Below, in pieces: positions 43,601 through 52,532 of a stretch of 64,000 nt of DNA (the stretch's first letter is position 1; each line of letters opens with the position of its first letter). The position numbers were made by a program, and so were the translations under genes. The stretch covers positions 1 through 64,000 of the forward strand of contig URKM01000001.1 of NCBI GenBank assembly GCA_900548365.1, given 5' to 3'. This stretch comes from an uncultured Collinsella sp. (lineage in GTDB: Bacteria; Actinomycetota; Coriobacteriia; Coriobacteriales; Coriobacteriaceae). The notes below the pieces were generated by a model. That model worked only from the letters and a program-made list of their open reading frames with translations, ran no database searches and had not been told where the DNA came from.

Positions 43601-46267
43601 TTACTCCGTAGCAAGCAGCTTATCAAGTACATAGGGAAGGATACCACCTGACGCGAGATAGCGGCCCTCGGTCACGGTATCGACCCTGACGCGGACGAAG
43701 AACTCGACCGCGCAGCCCGCGGAATCCACGGCGGTCATGCGAACCCGGTCGGTCCGGGGCAGCCCCTCGGAGAAATCGATGGGGTCGAGCCGGTATTCTT
43801 CGCGACCGGTGAGCCCCAGGGTATCGGCGCTCTCCCCTTCCTCGAACTGAAGCGGGACGATACCCATGCCGATCAGATTCGACCGATGGATGCGCTCGAA
43901 GCTCTCGGCGAGGACGGCGCGGACGCCCAGCAGGGCGGGTGCCTTGGCTGCCCAGTCGCGGGAAGAGCCGGAGCCGTACATCTTGCCCGCGATGATGATG
44001 AGGGGAATCCCCTCGCGCTGAGCCGAGGATGCCGCGTCGAATATGGAGACGACGACGCCGCCGTCGACGACATCGCTCGTCCAGCCGCCCACCCGTCCGC
44101 AGGCAAGGCGGTTTTCGAGCTTCACGTTCGCGAAGCAGCCGCGCATCATGACCTCGTGGTTGCCGCGACGAGAGCCGTATGTGTTGAAATCCGCCTCCTT
44201 GATGGCATGATCGCGAAGGTACGCCGCCGCCGAAGAGTCGGCAGCGATGGCGCCGGCAGGAGAGATATGGTCCGTGGTCACGAAGTCTCCGAGGAACGCT
44301 AGCGGGCGGGCGGCGGAGAGCTCGAAGCGAAGGTTCGAGCGGGCCTCCTCGAAATACGAGGGACGGCGAACGTAGGTAGACCCCTCGTCCCAGGCGAAGG
44401 TCGAAGAAGGCTCGCAGGATAGCTCGCGCCAGCTCTCGTCTCCCTCGGCCCCATCTCCACCCCGCTCGAAAACGGACTCGTCGAGCGCGCCGGAAAGGAC
44501 GCGCGCAACCTCGTCGTCGGACGGCATGAGGTCGGCGAGCATGACGGGGCCGTCGGAGCCCTGGCACACCGGTTCGTTCGCCAGGTCCTTGTCGAGCGTG
44601 CCCGCAAGGGAATACGCGACGACCAAAGCGGGGGCGCAAAGGTAGTTTTGGGCGACATCGGGACTGATGCGGCCATCGAAGTTCCTGTTGCCGGACAAGA
44701 CGCTCGTGAGCTCGCACGCGCGAGCGATCTCATGGACCGGATCGAACACGGGTCCCGAGTTGCCGATACAGCTCATGCACCCCCATCCGCAGACGGAGAA
44801 ACCGATGTCGGCCAAGGGGGCCAAAAGACCGGCGCGCTCGAGGATGCGGGTCGTGGAATGGGAGCCGGGCGCGAGAACCTTCTTGACCCAGGGCAGCGGA
44901 GAGCATCCGAGCGAAACCGCCCGCTTCGCGACGAGGCCGGCGGCGACCATCATGGCGGGGTCGGTAGCCGTGGTGCACGACGTGACGGCCGCGATCGCGA
45001 TGGCGCCGTGATCGAGATCGAACCGCCGCCCGTCGAACTCGACGGGAAACGTCCCCTCGCCCAACCGGCGCCCGTGATTCCCCAGCGCCTCGATGAAGCG
45101 CGCGCGAACATCGCGAAGGGCGACCCGGTTGTGCGGGCGCGAAGGACCGGCGAGGGAGGGCTCGACCGTCGAGAGATCGATATCGATCACATCGGCATAG
45201 GAGACGCCGGAGCGATCGGTGCCGAAGGCGCCCTGCGCCTCGAGATACGCGCGAGCGCATGCCACGTCCGACGCGGAGGCACCGGTGAGCTCGAGCTGGC
45301 GAAGCGTCGCCTCGTCAACGGGGAACAGCGTTGCGGTGCAGCCGTATTCGGGAGACATGTTGGAGATGGTGGCCCGCTGGGTCGGAGAGAGCCGCGAGAC
45401 GCCGGGACCGAAGCACTCGACGAGCATCCCGACGACGCCCCGGGCGCGCAGCCGCTCGGCAAAGGTCAGCGCGACATCCATGGCCGTGGTCCCAGCCGGC
45501 AGGGACCCGGTCAACCGAACGCCCACGACGGCGGGGACGCGCATGGTGATAGGCTGGCCGAGCGCGGCCGCCTCGGCCTCGATGCCGCCCACGCCCCAGC
45601 CCAGGACGCCCATGCCGTTGGCGGTAGGGGTATGGGAGTCGGTGCCGACCAAGGTATCGAAATACAGCGAGGGCGCGCCGCTGCTCGAGGCGCCCTTCCA
45701 CGCGACGCGGCAGAACCGCTCGATGTTGAGCTGATGGCAGATGCCCACACCGGGCGGAACGATCTCGACGTTATCGAAGCTGGACGCGCTCCATTTGAGG
45801 AACGAGAAGCGCTCGGCGTTGCGCCTCGCCTCGATCCGGGCGTTCAGGCGCGCCGCCTCGGAGCAGGAGACGACGTCGGCGGCGACCGAATGATCGACCA
45901 CGAGCGTGCACGGAATCTGGGGGTTGATGCGAGAAGGGTCCGCCCCCCGCGCGGCGGCCGCATCGCGCATGGCCGCGAAATCCACGAACACGGGTACGCC
46001 GGTGAAATCCTGGAACAGGACGCGAGCGGGCATGAACTCGATCTCGCCGCCCGTCTCGCAGGCGGAGCCGGCGCGGACGATCTCGTCGGCCATGGCGCGC
46101 GCGGCGCCCTCGTCCGAGACGCACCTCAGCACGTTCTCGAGGAGGATCTTCAAGCTCAACGGAAGGCGTTCGGCACCTGGAACCTCGAGGACCGAATACA
46201 TCGAGTAGGCGCACCCGGCTATCTCGAGCGTCCTCTCTCCTCGGCGGGCGGGGGCGGCGTTATCCAT
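43601..46267 (-). CDS. acnA: Aconitate hydratase (AcnA type)
   Basis: Fe-S enzyme interconverting citrate and isocitrate. 888 aa with the AcnA layout: domains 1-3 with LVGTDSHTPTANGMGVLGWG, cluster ligands in VTSCTTATDPAMM and CGWGCMSCIGNSGP, and domain 4 with VVSIFDAASSAQREGIP, then YGSGSSRDWAAKAPALLGVR. ATG with AGGAG 5 nt upstream. Many gut Coriobacteriia have only part of a TCA cycle, so it probably serves glutamate synthesis. AcnA-type proteins can also hydrate 2-methyl-cis-aconitate; no prp genes are near, so citrate/isocitrate is preferred. Confidence 0.93.
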   Translation of the reverse strand: MDNAAPARRGERTLEIAGCAYSMYSVLEVPGAERLPLSLKILLENVLRCVSDEGAARAMADEIVRAGSACETGGEIEFMPARVLFQDFTGVPVFVDFAAMRDAAAARGADPSRINPQIPCTLVVDHSVAADVVSCSEAARLNARIEARRNAERFSFLKWSASSFDNVEIVPPGVGICHQLNIERFCRVAWKGASSSGAPSLYFDTLVGTDSHTPTANGMGVLGWGVGGIEAEAAALGQPITMRVPAVVGVRLTGSLPAGTTAMDVALTFAERLRARGVVGMLVECFGPGVSRLSPTQRATISNMSPEYGCTATLFPVDEATLRQLELTGASASDVACARAYLEAQGAFGTDRSGVSYADVIDIDLSTVEPSLAGPSRPHNRVALRDVRARFIEALGNHGRRLGEGTFPVEFDGRRFDLDHGAIAIAAVTSCTTATDPAMMVAAGLVAKRAVSLGCSPLPWVKKVLAPGSHSTTRILERAGLLAPLADIGFSVCGWGCMSCIGNSGPVFDPVHEIARACELTSVLSGNRNFDGRISPDVAQNYLCAPALVVAYSLAGTLDKDLANEPVCQGSDGPVMLADLMPSDDEVARVLSGALDESVFERGGDGAEGDESWRELSCEPSSTFAWDEGSTYVRRPSYFEEARSNLRFELSAARPLAFLGDFVTTDHISPAGAIAADSSAAAYLRDHAIKEADFNTYGSRRGNHEVMMRGCFANVKLENRLACGRVGGWTSDVVDGGVVVSIFDAASSAQREGIPLIIIAGKMYGSGSSRDWAAKAPALLGVRAVLAESFERIHRSNLIGMGIVPLQFEEGESADTLGLTGREEYRLDPIDFSEGLPRTDRVRMTAVDSAGCAVEFFVRVRVDTVTEGRYLASGGILPYVLDKLLATE

Positions 46268-46350
46268 GGGTGCTCCTATCTTCCTGAGACCGAACGCCCC
46301 GCGCGGGACGTCGACGTTGCTTCGCGTTGCAAGATGCTATCGCGAGGTTG

Positions 46351-49080
46351 TTACCGTTTCATATCGCGAGAGCGCTTCGACACCATTTTTACGTGGATGC
46401 CGGACGAGGACTTCGTAACGCGTTGAGCCGCGCGGCCCCCATCCATCCGGGCCAGCGCGCGGTTCGCGTCGCGCTGCGCGCGCCGCAGCTCGTGGTCGCG
46501 CCGCTTCCGCTCGGAGGACCTCCTGACGGACCCGATGGCGCGAACGACCGGGCTGCCGGCGCTCGTGACCCGGCCGCCGCCGCGCCCCAGGGACACGCGA
46601 ACCCCTCGGCCGATACCCGAAGCCTGGCGCGCGGGACGTCCCTGAGCCTCCTCGAAGACGCGGGCCAACCGGGCGTAGAGGAGGCAGGATGCGACGACGA
46701 TGCACGCGAGGGCGACCGTCTGCGCGACCCCCAGCGAGGCGATGGAGAAGAATCCCGGGAACCCGACGACCCCGACGGCGACGCCGATGACGACGAACGC
46801 GAACACCGCAGCGCGCAGCGGAGTGAACGGCCACGAGATGCGCCAGATGAGGCTCGCGCCGATCGCGCAGGTCGACACGAGGCAGAGCGTGGAGAGCTCG
46901 GCCTGGCTGAACCCGAGCAGGGAGCTCGCGGCCATGGAGAGCACCGCCGCCGCCATCACGGCGATCGACGCCGGCAGCGAGCGACGCAGCACGTTGCCGA
47001 GGAACCCGCCCTCCACGCGCGCGCGGTTCGCCTCGAGCGCGAGGACGAAGCTGGGGGCGCCGATGCAGAAGAAGTTGATGAGCGTCATCGTGATAGGCTC
47101 GAACGGATACGGGGGAAAGGCGATGCAGATAGCGGCCAGCCCCATGGAGAACAGCGTCTTGGTGAGGAAGAGCGACGCCGAGCGCTGGAGGTTGTTGATG
47201 GAGCGCCGCCCCTCGGCGACGACGGCGGGCATGGAGGCGAAATCGTTGTCCACCAGGACGATCTCGGCGACGTTGCGCGCGGCGTCGGAACCCGCCGCCA
47301 TGGCCACGGAGCAGTCCGCCTCCTTGAGCGCGAGGACGTCGTTGACGCCGTCGCCGGTCATGGCCACCGTGTGTCCGCGGCGCTTCAAAGCGACCACGAG
47401 CTCGCGCTTCTGCTGGGGCGTGACGCGGCCGAACACATGGTAGCGGTCGACGGCCGCGTCGATCTTTGCAGGGGTGTCGAGCGACGTGGCGTCCACGTAG
47501 CGCTCCGCGCCGGGAACGCCCACGACGCGCGCGATCGACGAGACGGTCCTGGGGTCGTCGCCCGAGATGACGTTGAGCGCCACCCCCTGATCGCAGAAAT
47601 AGCGTATGGTGTCGGCGGCACTCGACCGGATCTCGTCGCGGATGGTGACGAAGCCGAGCGGCTCGGGCTCGCCGAGCATATCGCCCTCGGCGGTAAAGCC
47701 GGACACGCGGGCGGCCACGAGCACGCGGCAGGTATCGGCGAGCTCGGAGACCCGGTCCTCCACCGAAGCGAACACATGGGGCGGGAGCACGAACTGGGCC
47801 GCACCCATGACGAACGAACCCCGGGGAAACGAGGCCCCGCTCCACTTCTTGGCCGAGGAGAACGCGACGATGCGGACCGGTTCCTCGACCGCGACGCCGC
47901 GGTCCCCGTAATACGAGAGTATCGCCTTGCACGTCTCGTTGGCGTCTTCGGCCGTCGCATGAGCGATACCGGACAACGCGAAGTCGAGCTCCGAGCGCTC
48001 GCGGGCGCCGTCGCCCTCCCCGCCCTCGCCCTCCAGGCCGATCGGGTACACGCCCTCGACCTCCATGCGGCCGGATGTGATGGTGCCGGTCTTATCAAGG
48101 CACAGCACGTCCACGCGCGCGAGCGTCTCGATGCAATAGAGCTGCTGGGCGAGCACGTTGCGACGCGCGAGGCGGATCGTCGCGATCGCCAGCACGGAGG
48201 AGGTGAGCAAGACGAGGCCCTGTGGAATCATGCCGAGCAGCGCCCCGACCGTCGAGAGGATCCATTTGGAGACATCCTGCCACGGAGCCCGGCCCCCGAG
48301 CAACCACATGAGGAAGGTGACGGAGGAGTCCGATGCGGCGCGCGCCCAGGACGCGTACCCCTCGTGAGCACTCGAAAGGAAGAGGGCGACGCCGAGCGGA
48401 ACCATGACGACGCTGGCGAAGCGGACGATCGCGTTCAGCGCGTTCATGATCTCGGAGTTGACCTTCTTGACATATTTCGCCTCGTTGTTGATGCGGGCGA
48501 CGTAGTTGTCGGCGCCAACGTGGACGACGCGCGCGTAAACGAGCCCGGAATCGAGGAAGCTGCCGCTCATCAGCTCGTCTCCCGGCTGCTTGCGGATGAG
48601 ATCGCTCTCCCCCGTCAGCAGGCTCTCGTTGACCTGCGCATCGCCGCGGACAACGACGGAGTCCGCCGGTATCTGGTCGCCGCGACCGAGCTTGAGGACA
48701 TCGTCCAAGACGATCTGGTCAAGATCGAGCTCGACCTCCGCGCCGTCGCGGAGCGCCACCGCCTTCTTGGAAGCCAGCAGCGTCAAGCGATCGACCATGC
48801 GCTTCGAGCGCAGGGCCTGCACGATGCCAATGCCCGTGTTCAAAAAGACGATGCCCAGGAAGGTGAGGTTCTTGAAGGCGCCGGTCGCTATCACCAGGAC
48901 GGCAAGCACGACGTTGATGAGGTTGAACAAGGTGCAGAGGTTCTCGAGTACGAGCCGGCGCACGGTCTTGGTCTTCAGCTCGGTATTCACGTTGACCTTG
49001 CCCGCGGCGATGCGGTCGCGGACCTCCTCGGCGGTCAATCCCAAAAGCTGCGAACGAGAGGAAGCTGCCTCTTTGGACAT
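46351..49080 (-). CDS. P-type cation-transporting ATPase (CtpE/Exp7-like)
   Basis: 909-aa P-type ATPase. Actuator loop LLTGES (154-159), TM4 motif IPQGL (285-289), phosphorylation site DKTGT with Asp329, FGRVTPQQK, and hinge MTGDGVNDVLALKEADCSVA. About ten membrane segments. The TM4 motif has Gln where calcium pumps have Glu (PEGL). A basic C-terminal tail of about 80 residues is extra. Closest in feel to CtpE/Exp7-type pumps, for which calcium uptake has been proposed; the ion is not known here. ATG at 49080 with AGGGGG 4 nt upstream. Lies 75 nt after tRNA-Arg on the same strand. Confidence 0.88.
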   Translation of the reverse strand: MSKEAASSRSQLLGLTAEEVRDRIAAGKVNVNTELKTKTVRRLVLENLCTLFNLINVVLAVLVIATGAFKNLTFLGIVFLNTGIGIVQALRSKRMVDRLTLLASKKAVALRDGAEVELDLDQIVLDDVLKLGRGDQIPADSVVVRGDAQVNESLLTGESDLIRKQPGDELMSGSFLDSGLVYARVVHVGADNYVARINNEAKYVKKVNSEIMNALNAIVRFASVVMVPLGVALFLSSAHEGYASWARAASDSSVTFLMWLLGGRAPWQDVSKWILSTVGALLGMIPQGLVLLTSSVLAIATIRLARRNVLAQQLYCIETLARVDVLCLDKTGTITSGRMEVEGVYPIGLEGEGGEGDGARERSELDFALSGIAHATAEDANETCKAILSYYGDRGVAVEEPVRIVAFSSAKKWSGASFPRGSFVMGAAQFVLPPHVFASVEDRVSELADTCRVLVAARVSGFTAEGDMLGEPEPLGFVTIRDEIRSSAADTIRYFCDQGVALNVISGDDPRTVSSIARVVGVPGAERYVDATSLDTPAKIDAAVDRYHVFGRVTPQQKRELVVALKRRGHTVAMTGDGVNDVLALKEADCSVAMAAGSDAARNVAEIVLVDNDFASMPAVVAEGRRSINNLQRSASLFLTKTLFSMGLAAICIAFPPYPFEPITMTLINFFCIGAPSFVLALEANRARVEGGFLGNVLRRSLPASIAVMAAAVLSMAASSLLGFSQAELSTLCLVSTCAIGASLIWRISWPFTPLRAAVFAFVVIGVAVGVVGFPGFFSIASLGVAQTVALACIVVASCLLYARLARVFEEAQGRPARQASGIGRGVRVSLGRGGGRVTSAGSPVVRAIGSVRRSSERKRRDHELRRAQRDANRALARMDGGRAAQRVTKSSSGIHVKMVSKRSRDMKR

Positions 49081-49116
49081 TGGGCCCCCTAGGAACACGT
49101 CTTCCAGATACAAGAA

Positions 49117-49145
49117 GGGCCACGAACGCGGAGCGCTCGCGACCC
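49117..49145 (-). terminator. Weak terminator candidate after tRNA-Arg
   Basis: 9-bp minus-strand stem with two G-U pairs (49137-49145 with 49117-49125), followed by TTCTTGT. Stability is modest, so partial read-through into the ATPase gene is possible. Confidence 0.4.
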
Positions 49146-49155
49146 GATTGAACGA

Positions 49156-49232
49156 TGGTGCGCCATATAGGGCTCGAACCTACGACCTTCTGCTCCGGAG
49201 GCAGACGCTCTAATCCACTGAGCTAATGGCGC
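49156..49232 (-). tRNA. tRNA-Arg(CCG)
   Basis: 77 nt on the minus strand. Acceptor stem GCGCCAT/ATGGCGC, D-arm GCTCAGTGGATTAGAGC, anticodon stem TCTGC/GCAGA with loop CTCCGGA (anticodon CCG), T-arm GTAGG TTCGAGC CCTAT. Discriminator A and an encoded CCA end (49156-49158). Confidence 0.96.
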
Positions 49233-49415
49233 GCAACGTTTATCGATTATACCCAAAAGAAGCGAAGGGCGCTCTGCGAATTTCTTAAGCAATTCTTGAG
49301 CGTATCGCGGCGGCGCATGGCGCCTTTGTAACGACTCGGCCGCAAGCGGCCCGTGCCGGAGGGGATAGTATAAACTGGCTAGCACCAAACACGTACGCAA
49401 GCCATTGGAGTACCT
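49233..49415. other. Intergenic region between tRNA-Arg and the aro operon
   Basis: 183 bp serving both directions. On the plus strand a near-tandem repeat AATTTCTTAAGC/AATTCTTGAGC lies at about 49279-49301, and a TATAAA box at about 49370-49375, close before aroF. No -35 fits. No T-box, attenuator or leader peptide was seen. Confidence 0.5.
49246..49251 (-). promoter_or_regulatory. -10 box of tRNA-Arg
   Basis: Perfect TATAAT on the minus strand, 14 nt upstream of the tRNA 5' end. No good -35 is seen at 16-18 nt; the -10 is preceded by TTGGG. Confidence 0.6.
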
Positions 49416-50447
49416 ATGATCGCCATCCTCCGAAAGAACGCCTCCCCCGACGCCGAGCGACACCTCATCGAATGGATCCAGGGCAAGGGCCTTCAAACCC
49501 ATGTAAGCCGCGGTGAAAACGAAACCATCGTCGGCCTGGTGGGAGATACGACCAAAATCGACCCCTTCCTGCTCGAGTCGATGGAGATCGTCGAGCGGGT
49601 CCAGCGCGTCTCGGAACCGTTCAAGAAGGCGAATCGGAAGTTCCATCCGCTGGACACGGTCGTCGACCTGGGGGGCGGTGTCAAAATCGGCGGCGGAAGC
49701 TTCCAGGTCATTGCGGGTCCCTGCTCCGTCGAGGGCGACAACCTCCTGCGCATCGCACGGCGCGTCAAGGCTGCCGGAGCGACGATGCTGCGCGGCGGCG
49801 CCTACAAGCCGCGCACCTCGCCCTACGCGTACCAGGGCATGGGAGAGCGGGGACTCGACCTGCTCCTCGAGGCGCGCGCGGAGCTCGGCATGCCGATCGT
49901 CACCGAGATCATGGATCCCCGGGACGTTCAGCTTTTCGTCGACCGGAAGATCGACGTCATGCAGGTCGGCGCGCGAAACGCGCAGAACTTCACCTTGCTC
50001 AAGGAGGTCGGCAAGACCCAGACCCCGGTTCTGCTGAAGCGCGGCATCGCCGGCACCATCGACGAGCTCCTCATGGCGGCCGAGTACATCATGAGCGAGG
50101 GGAACGAGAACGTGATGCTGTGCGAGCGCGGCATCCGCACCTTCGAGACGCGCACGCGCAACACCTTCGACCTGAACGCCATCCCCGCCCTCCATTATCT
50201 CAGCCACCTGCCCGTCGTCGCCGACCCCAGCCATGCCACCGGCTACACGCGCTACGTCGAGCCGATGGCGCTCGCCGCCACCGCGGCCAGCGCGGATGCG
50301 CTCGAGATCGAGGTGCACGATGATCCGAGCCACGCCTGGTCCGACGGCGCCCAGGCGCTCACGCCCGATATGTTCGACCGGACCATGGAGCGCATCCTGC
50401 AGATCCGCGCGGTCGTCGCATCCCAGGCAGCGAACGGGAGCAACTAG
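49416..50447 (+). CDS. aroF: 3-deoxy-7-phosphoheptulonate (DAHP) synthase, type I-beta with N-terminal ferredoxin-like domain
   Basis: Joins PEP and erythrose 4-phosphate, the first shikimate step. 343 aa: N-terminal ferredoxin-like regulatory domain (1-70), then the TIM barrel with IAGPCSVEG, MLRGGAYKPRTSPYAYQGMG, QVGARNAQNFTLLKEVG, LLKRGIAGTIDELLMAAEYI and VADPSHATGY. The ACT-like domain is known in related enzymes to give feedback by Tyr or Phe. ATG with TTGGAG 5 nt upstream. First gene of the operon; tyrA begins 3 nt after it. Confidence 0.95.
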   Translation: MIAILRKNASPDAERHLIEWIQGKGLQTHVSRGENETIVGLVGDTTKIDPFLLESMEIVERVQRVSEPFKKANRKFHPLDTVVDLGGGVKIGGGSFQVIAGPCSVEGDNLLRIARRVKAAGATMLRGGAYKPRTSPYAYQGMGERGLDLLLEARAELGMPIVTEIMDPRDVQLFVDRKIDVMQVGARNAQNFTLLKEVGKTQTPVLLKRGIAGTIDELLMAAEYIMSEGNENVMLCERGIRTFETRTRNTFDLNAIPALHYLSHLPVVADPSHATGYTRYVEPMALAATAASADALEIEVHDDPSHAWSDGAQALTPDMFDRTMERILQIRAVVASQAANGSN

Positions 50448-50450
50448 AAG

Positions 50451-51374
50451 ATGGCCGATACGATAACGAACGATGGTCGGCGCGAAACGCATCCGAGCGC
50501 ACCCGGCCGCACCGTCGGCATACTCGGCCTCGGCCTGATCGGCAGCAGCTTCGCCCGTGCCTACCATGCGGCGGGATGGAGCGTGGCCGCGTTCGACACG
50601 GACGCCGATACGCTCGCCATCTCCCTGATCGACGTCGTGGACAGGGTGCTCGACAACCAAACCATTCCGGCATGCGACCTCGTGATCCTCGCCGCCTACC
50701 CGCAAGCATGCATCGATTGGCTCGAATCCAGGGCGGAACTGCTCGGAAAGCTCGGGGACGCCGGTCCTCTCGTCATAGACAGCGCCGGCGTCAAGGGAGG
50801 GCTCTGCACCCGCGCCTTCGAGCTCGCACGGACCCACGGATTCGCCTTCTGCGGCGCACACCCCATGGCGGGAACCGAGCATTCGGGCTATGCCTACGGA
50901 ACCGCCGACCTGTTCGCAGGCGCCCCCATGGTCCTGGTCCCGCCGGCGCAAAACGACCCGGAGCGGCTCGACCTCCTCGATCGCGCCCACACCCTGCTCG
51001 CGCCATGCGGGTTCGGCAGCTTCAGCGTCGCGACGCCGGACCAGCACGACCGCGTGATCGCGTTCACCAGCCAGCTCGCGCACGTCGTGTCGAACGCATA
51101 CGTCAAAAGCCCGACCGCGCAGACCCACCACGGCTTCTCCGCGGGAAGCTACCGCGACCTCACGCGCGTCGCCCACCTGAACCCCGATATGTGGAGCGAG
51201 CTGATGATCGCCGACGCCCCCTGCCTCATCGAGGAGCTCGACGTCCTGATCGGCTCGCTCGAGGCGTACCGAGACGCGCTGAGCTCCGCAGACGGCGACC
51301 GCCTCAGGTCGCTTCTCGCCGAGGGGGACCGGATCAAGCGCCAGCTCGACGACATGCCGCGCCCGCGTCGATAG
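50451..51374 (+). CDS. tyrA: Prephenate (or arogenate) dehydrogenase
   Basis: NAD(P)-dependent enzyme of the tyrosine branch. 307 aa: VGILGLGLIGSSFARAY is the dinucleotide-binding motif; SAGVKGGLCTRAF, CGAHPMAGTEHSGYAYG with the key His, and the C-terminal helical dimerisation domain (TSQLAHVVSNAYV). No C-terminal ACT domain, so no Tyr feedback through ACT. ATG with GGGAG upstream. Specificity for prephenate versus arogenate cannot be read from sequence. Confidence 0.94.
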   Translation: MADTITNDGRRETHPSAPGRTVGILGLGLIGSSFARAYHAAGWSVAAFDTDADTLAISLIDVVDRVLDNQTIPACDLVILAAYPQACIDWLESRAELLGKLGDAGPLVIDSAGVKGGLCTRAFELARTHGFAFCGAHPMAGTEHSGYAYGTADLFAGAPMVLVPPAQNDPERLDLLDRAHTLLAPCGFGSFSVATPDQHDRVIAFTSQLAHVVSNAYVKSPTAQTHHGFSAGSYRDLTRVAHLNPDMWSELMIADAPCLIEELDVLIGSLEAYRDALSSADGDRLRSLLAEGDRIKRQLDDMPRPRR

Positions 51375-51386
51375 AAGGAGTTCGCT

Positions 51387-52532
51387 ATGGAATACACCGT
51401 CGATATCGAGGTCGAGAGACCCTACACCGTCCATATCGGCACGTTTCTGCTGGAACGCGTCGGCGACATCGCGCGGAGCGTCTGCGAGGGCGGACGCGCC
51501 CTGGTCGTCACCGATTCGAATGTCGGCCCGCTCTACGCGCCCCCCGTCATGGAGAGCCTGGAGAAATCCGGCTTCACGACACGGCTCGCCACCTTCGAGG
51601 CGGGAGAGCAGCATAAGACCGGGGAGACCTTCCTCGATCTGCTCGATGCCGCGGCCCGTGCGGAACTCGGTCGCTGCGACCTCGTCGTCGCCCTCGGAGG
51701 AGGCGTCGTGGGCGACCTTGCGGGATTCGTGGCCGCGAGCTATATGCGCGGTATCGCCTATATCCAGGTCCCGACCTCCCTGCTCGCGATGGTCGATTCC
51801 TCCGTCGGCGGAAAGACCGCCATCGACCTGCCGGCGGGCAAGAACCTCGCCGGCGCCTTCTGGCAGCCCCGAGCCGTCATCGCCGACGTCGGCTGCCTGG
51901 GCACCCTCGACGACGCGCAGTTCGCCGACGGCTGCGGAGAGGTCGTGAAGCATGCCGCGATCGCCGATGCCGACCTCTTCGCATGCCTCGAGGAGACGCC
52001 CCTCACCCCGGAGCTGCTCAAACGCGACCTCGGACGGGTGGCGTACCTCATCGCTCGCAACGTCGACATCAAGCGAGCCGTCGTCGCAGCGGACGAACGC
52101 GAATCCGGCATGCGAAAGCTGCTGAACTTCGGCCACAGCATCGGCCATGGCGTCGAGGCGGCAGAAGGCTACCGGCTCGGCCACGGCACGTGCGTCGCCA
52201 TCGGCATGGTGGCCATCGCAAGCGCTTCGGTGACGGCGGGGGTATGCCCCGAAGAGGTTCCCGACCGCATCGCATCGCTCCTGGTCCGGCATGGGCTCGC
52301 CCTCGAGACGAAGGCGGACAGCCGAAGCGTGTTCGAGGCGGCGCTCCATGACAAGAAGCGCAGCGGGGACGCCATCGACCTCGTCGTACCACGGGGCATC
52401 GGCTCCGCATCCATCGCACGGACGCCGATCGAGGAGTTCAAGCGCATCCTCGAGGTCGGTCTCGCATGCGCCGAAGCCTATGCGGACCGAGACGACGCCG
52501 CCCACAACCACCAGGAAACGAGGGACGCATGA
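51387..52532 (+). CDS. aroB: 3-dehydroquinate synthase
   Basis: Cyclises DAHP to dehydroquinate, using NAD and a divalent metal. 381 aa: VALGGGVVGDLAGFVAASYM, QVPTSLLAMVDSSVGGKTAI, GCGEVVKHAAI with metal ligand Glu, and LLNFGHSIGHGVEAAEGYRL plus RLGHGTCVAIGM with the His ligands. ATG with AAGGAG 6 nt upstream. The stop overlaps aroA by 4 nt. Confidence 0.97.
   Translation: MEYTVDIEVERPYTVHIGTFLLERVGDIARSVCEGGRALVVTDSNVGPLYAPPVMESLEKSGFTTRLATFEAGEQHKTGETFLDLLDAAARAELGRCDLVVALGGGVVGDLAGFVAASYMRGIAYIQVPTSLLAMVDSSVGGKTAIDLPAGKNLAGAFWQPRAVIADVGCLGTLDDAQFADGCGEVVKHAAIADADLFACLEETPLTPELLKRDLGRVAYLIARNVDIKRAVVAADERESGMRKLLNFGHSIGHGVEAAEGYRLGHGTCVAIGMVAIASASVTAGVCPEEVPDRIASLLVRHGLALETKADSRSVFEAALHDKKRSGDAIDLVVPRGIGSASIARTPIEEFKRILEVGLACAEAYADRDDAAHNHQETRDA

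Noticed and set aside
46337..47932. 531-codon and overlapping 921-codon frames antisense or shifted to the P-type ATPase
   Set aside because: They are Arg/Gly-rich or His/Asp/Glu-rich low-complexity translations typical of wrong frames; the ATPase frame has every P-type motif.
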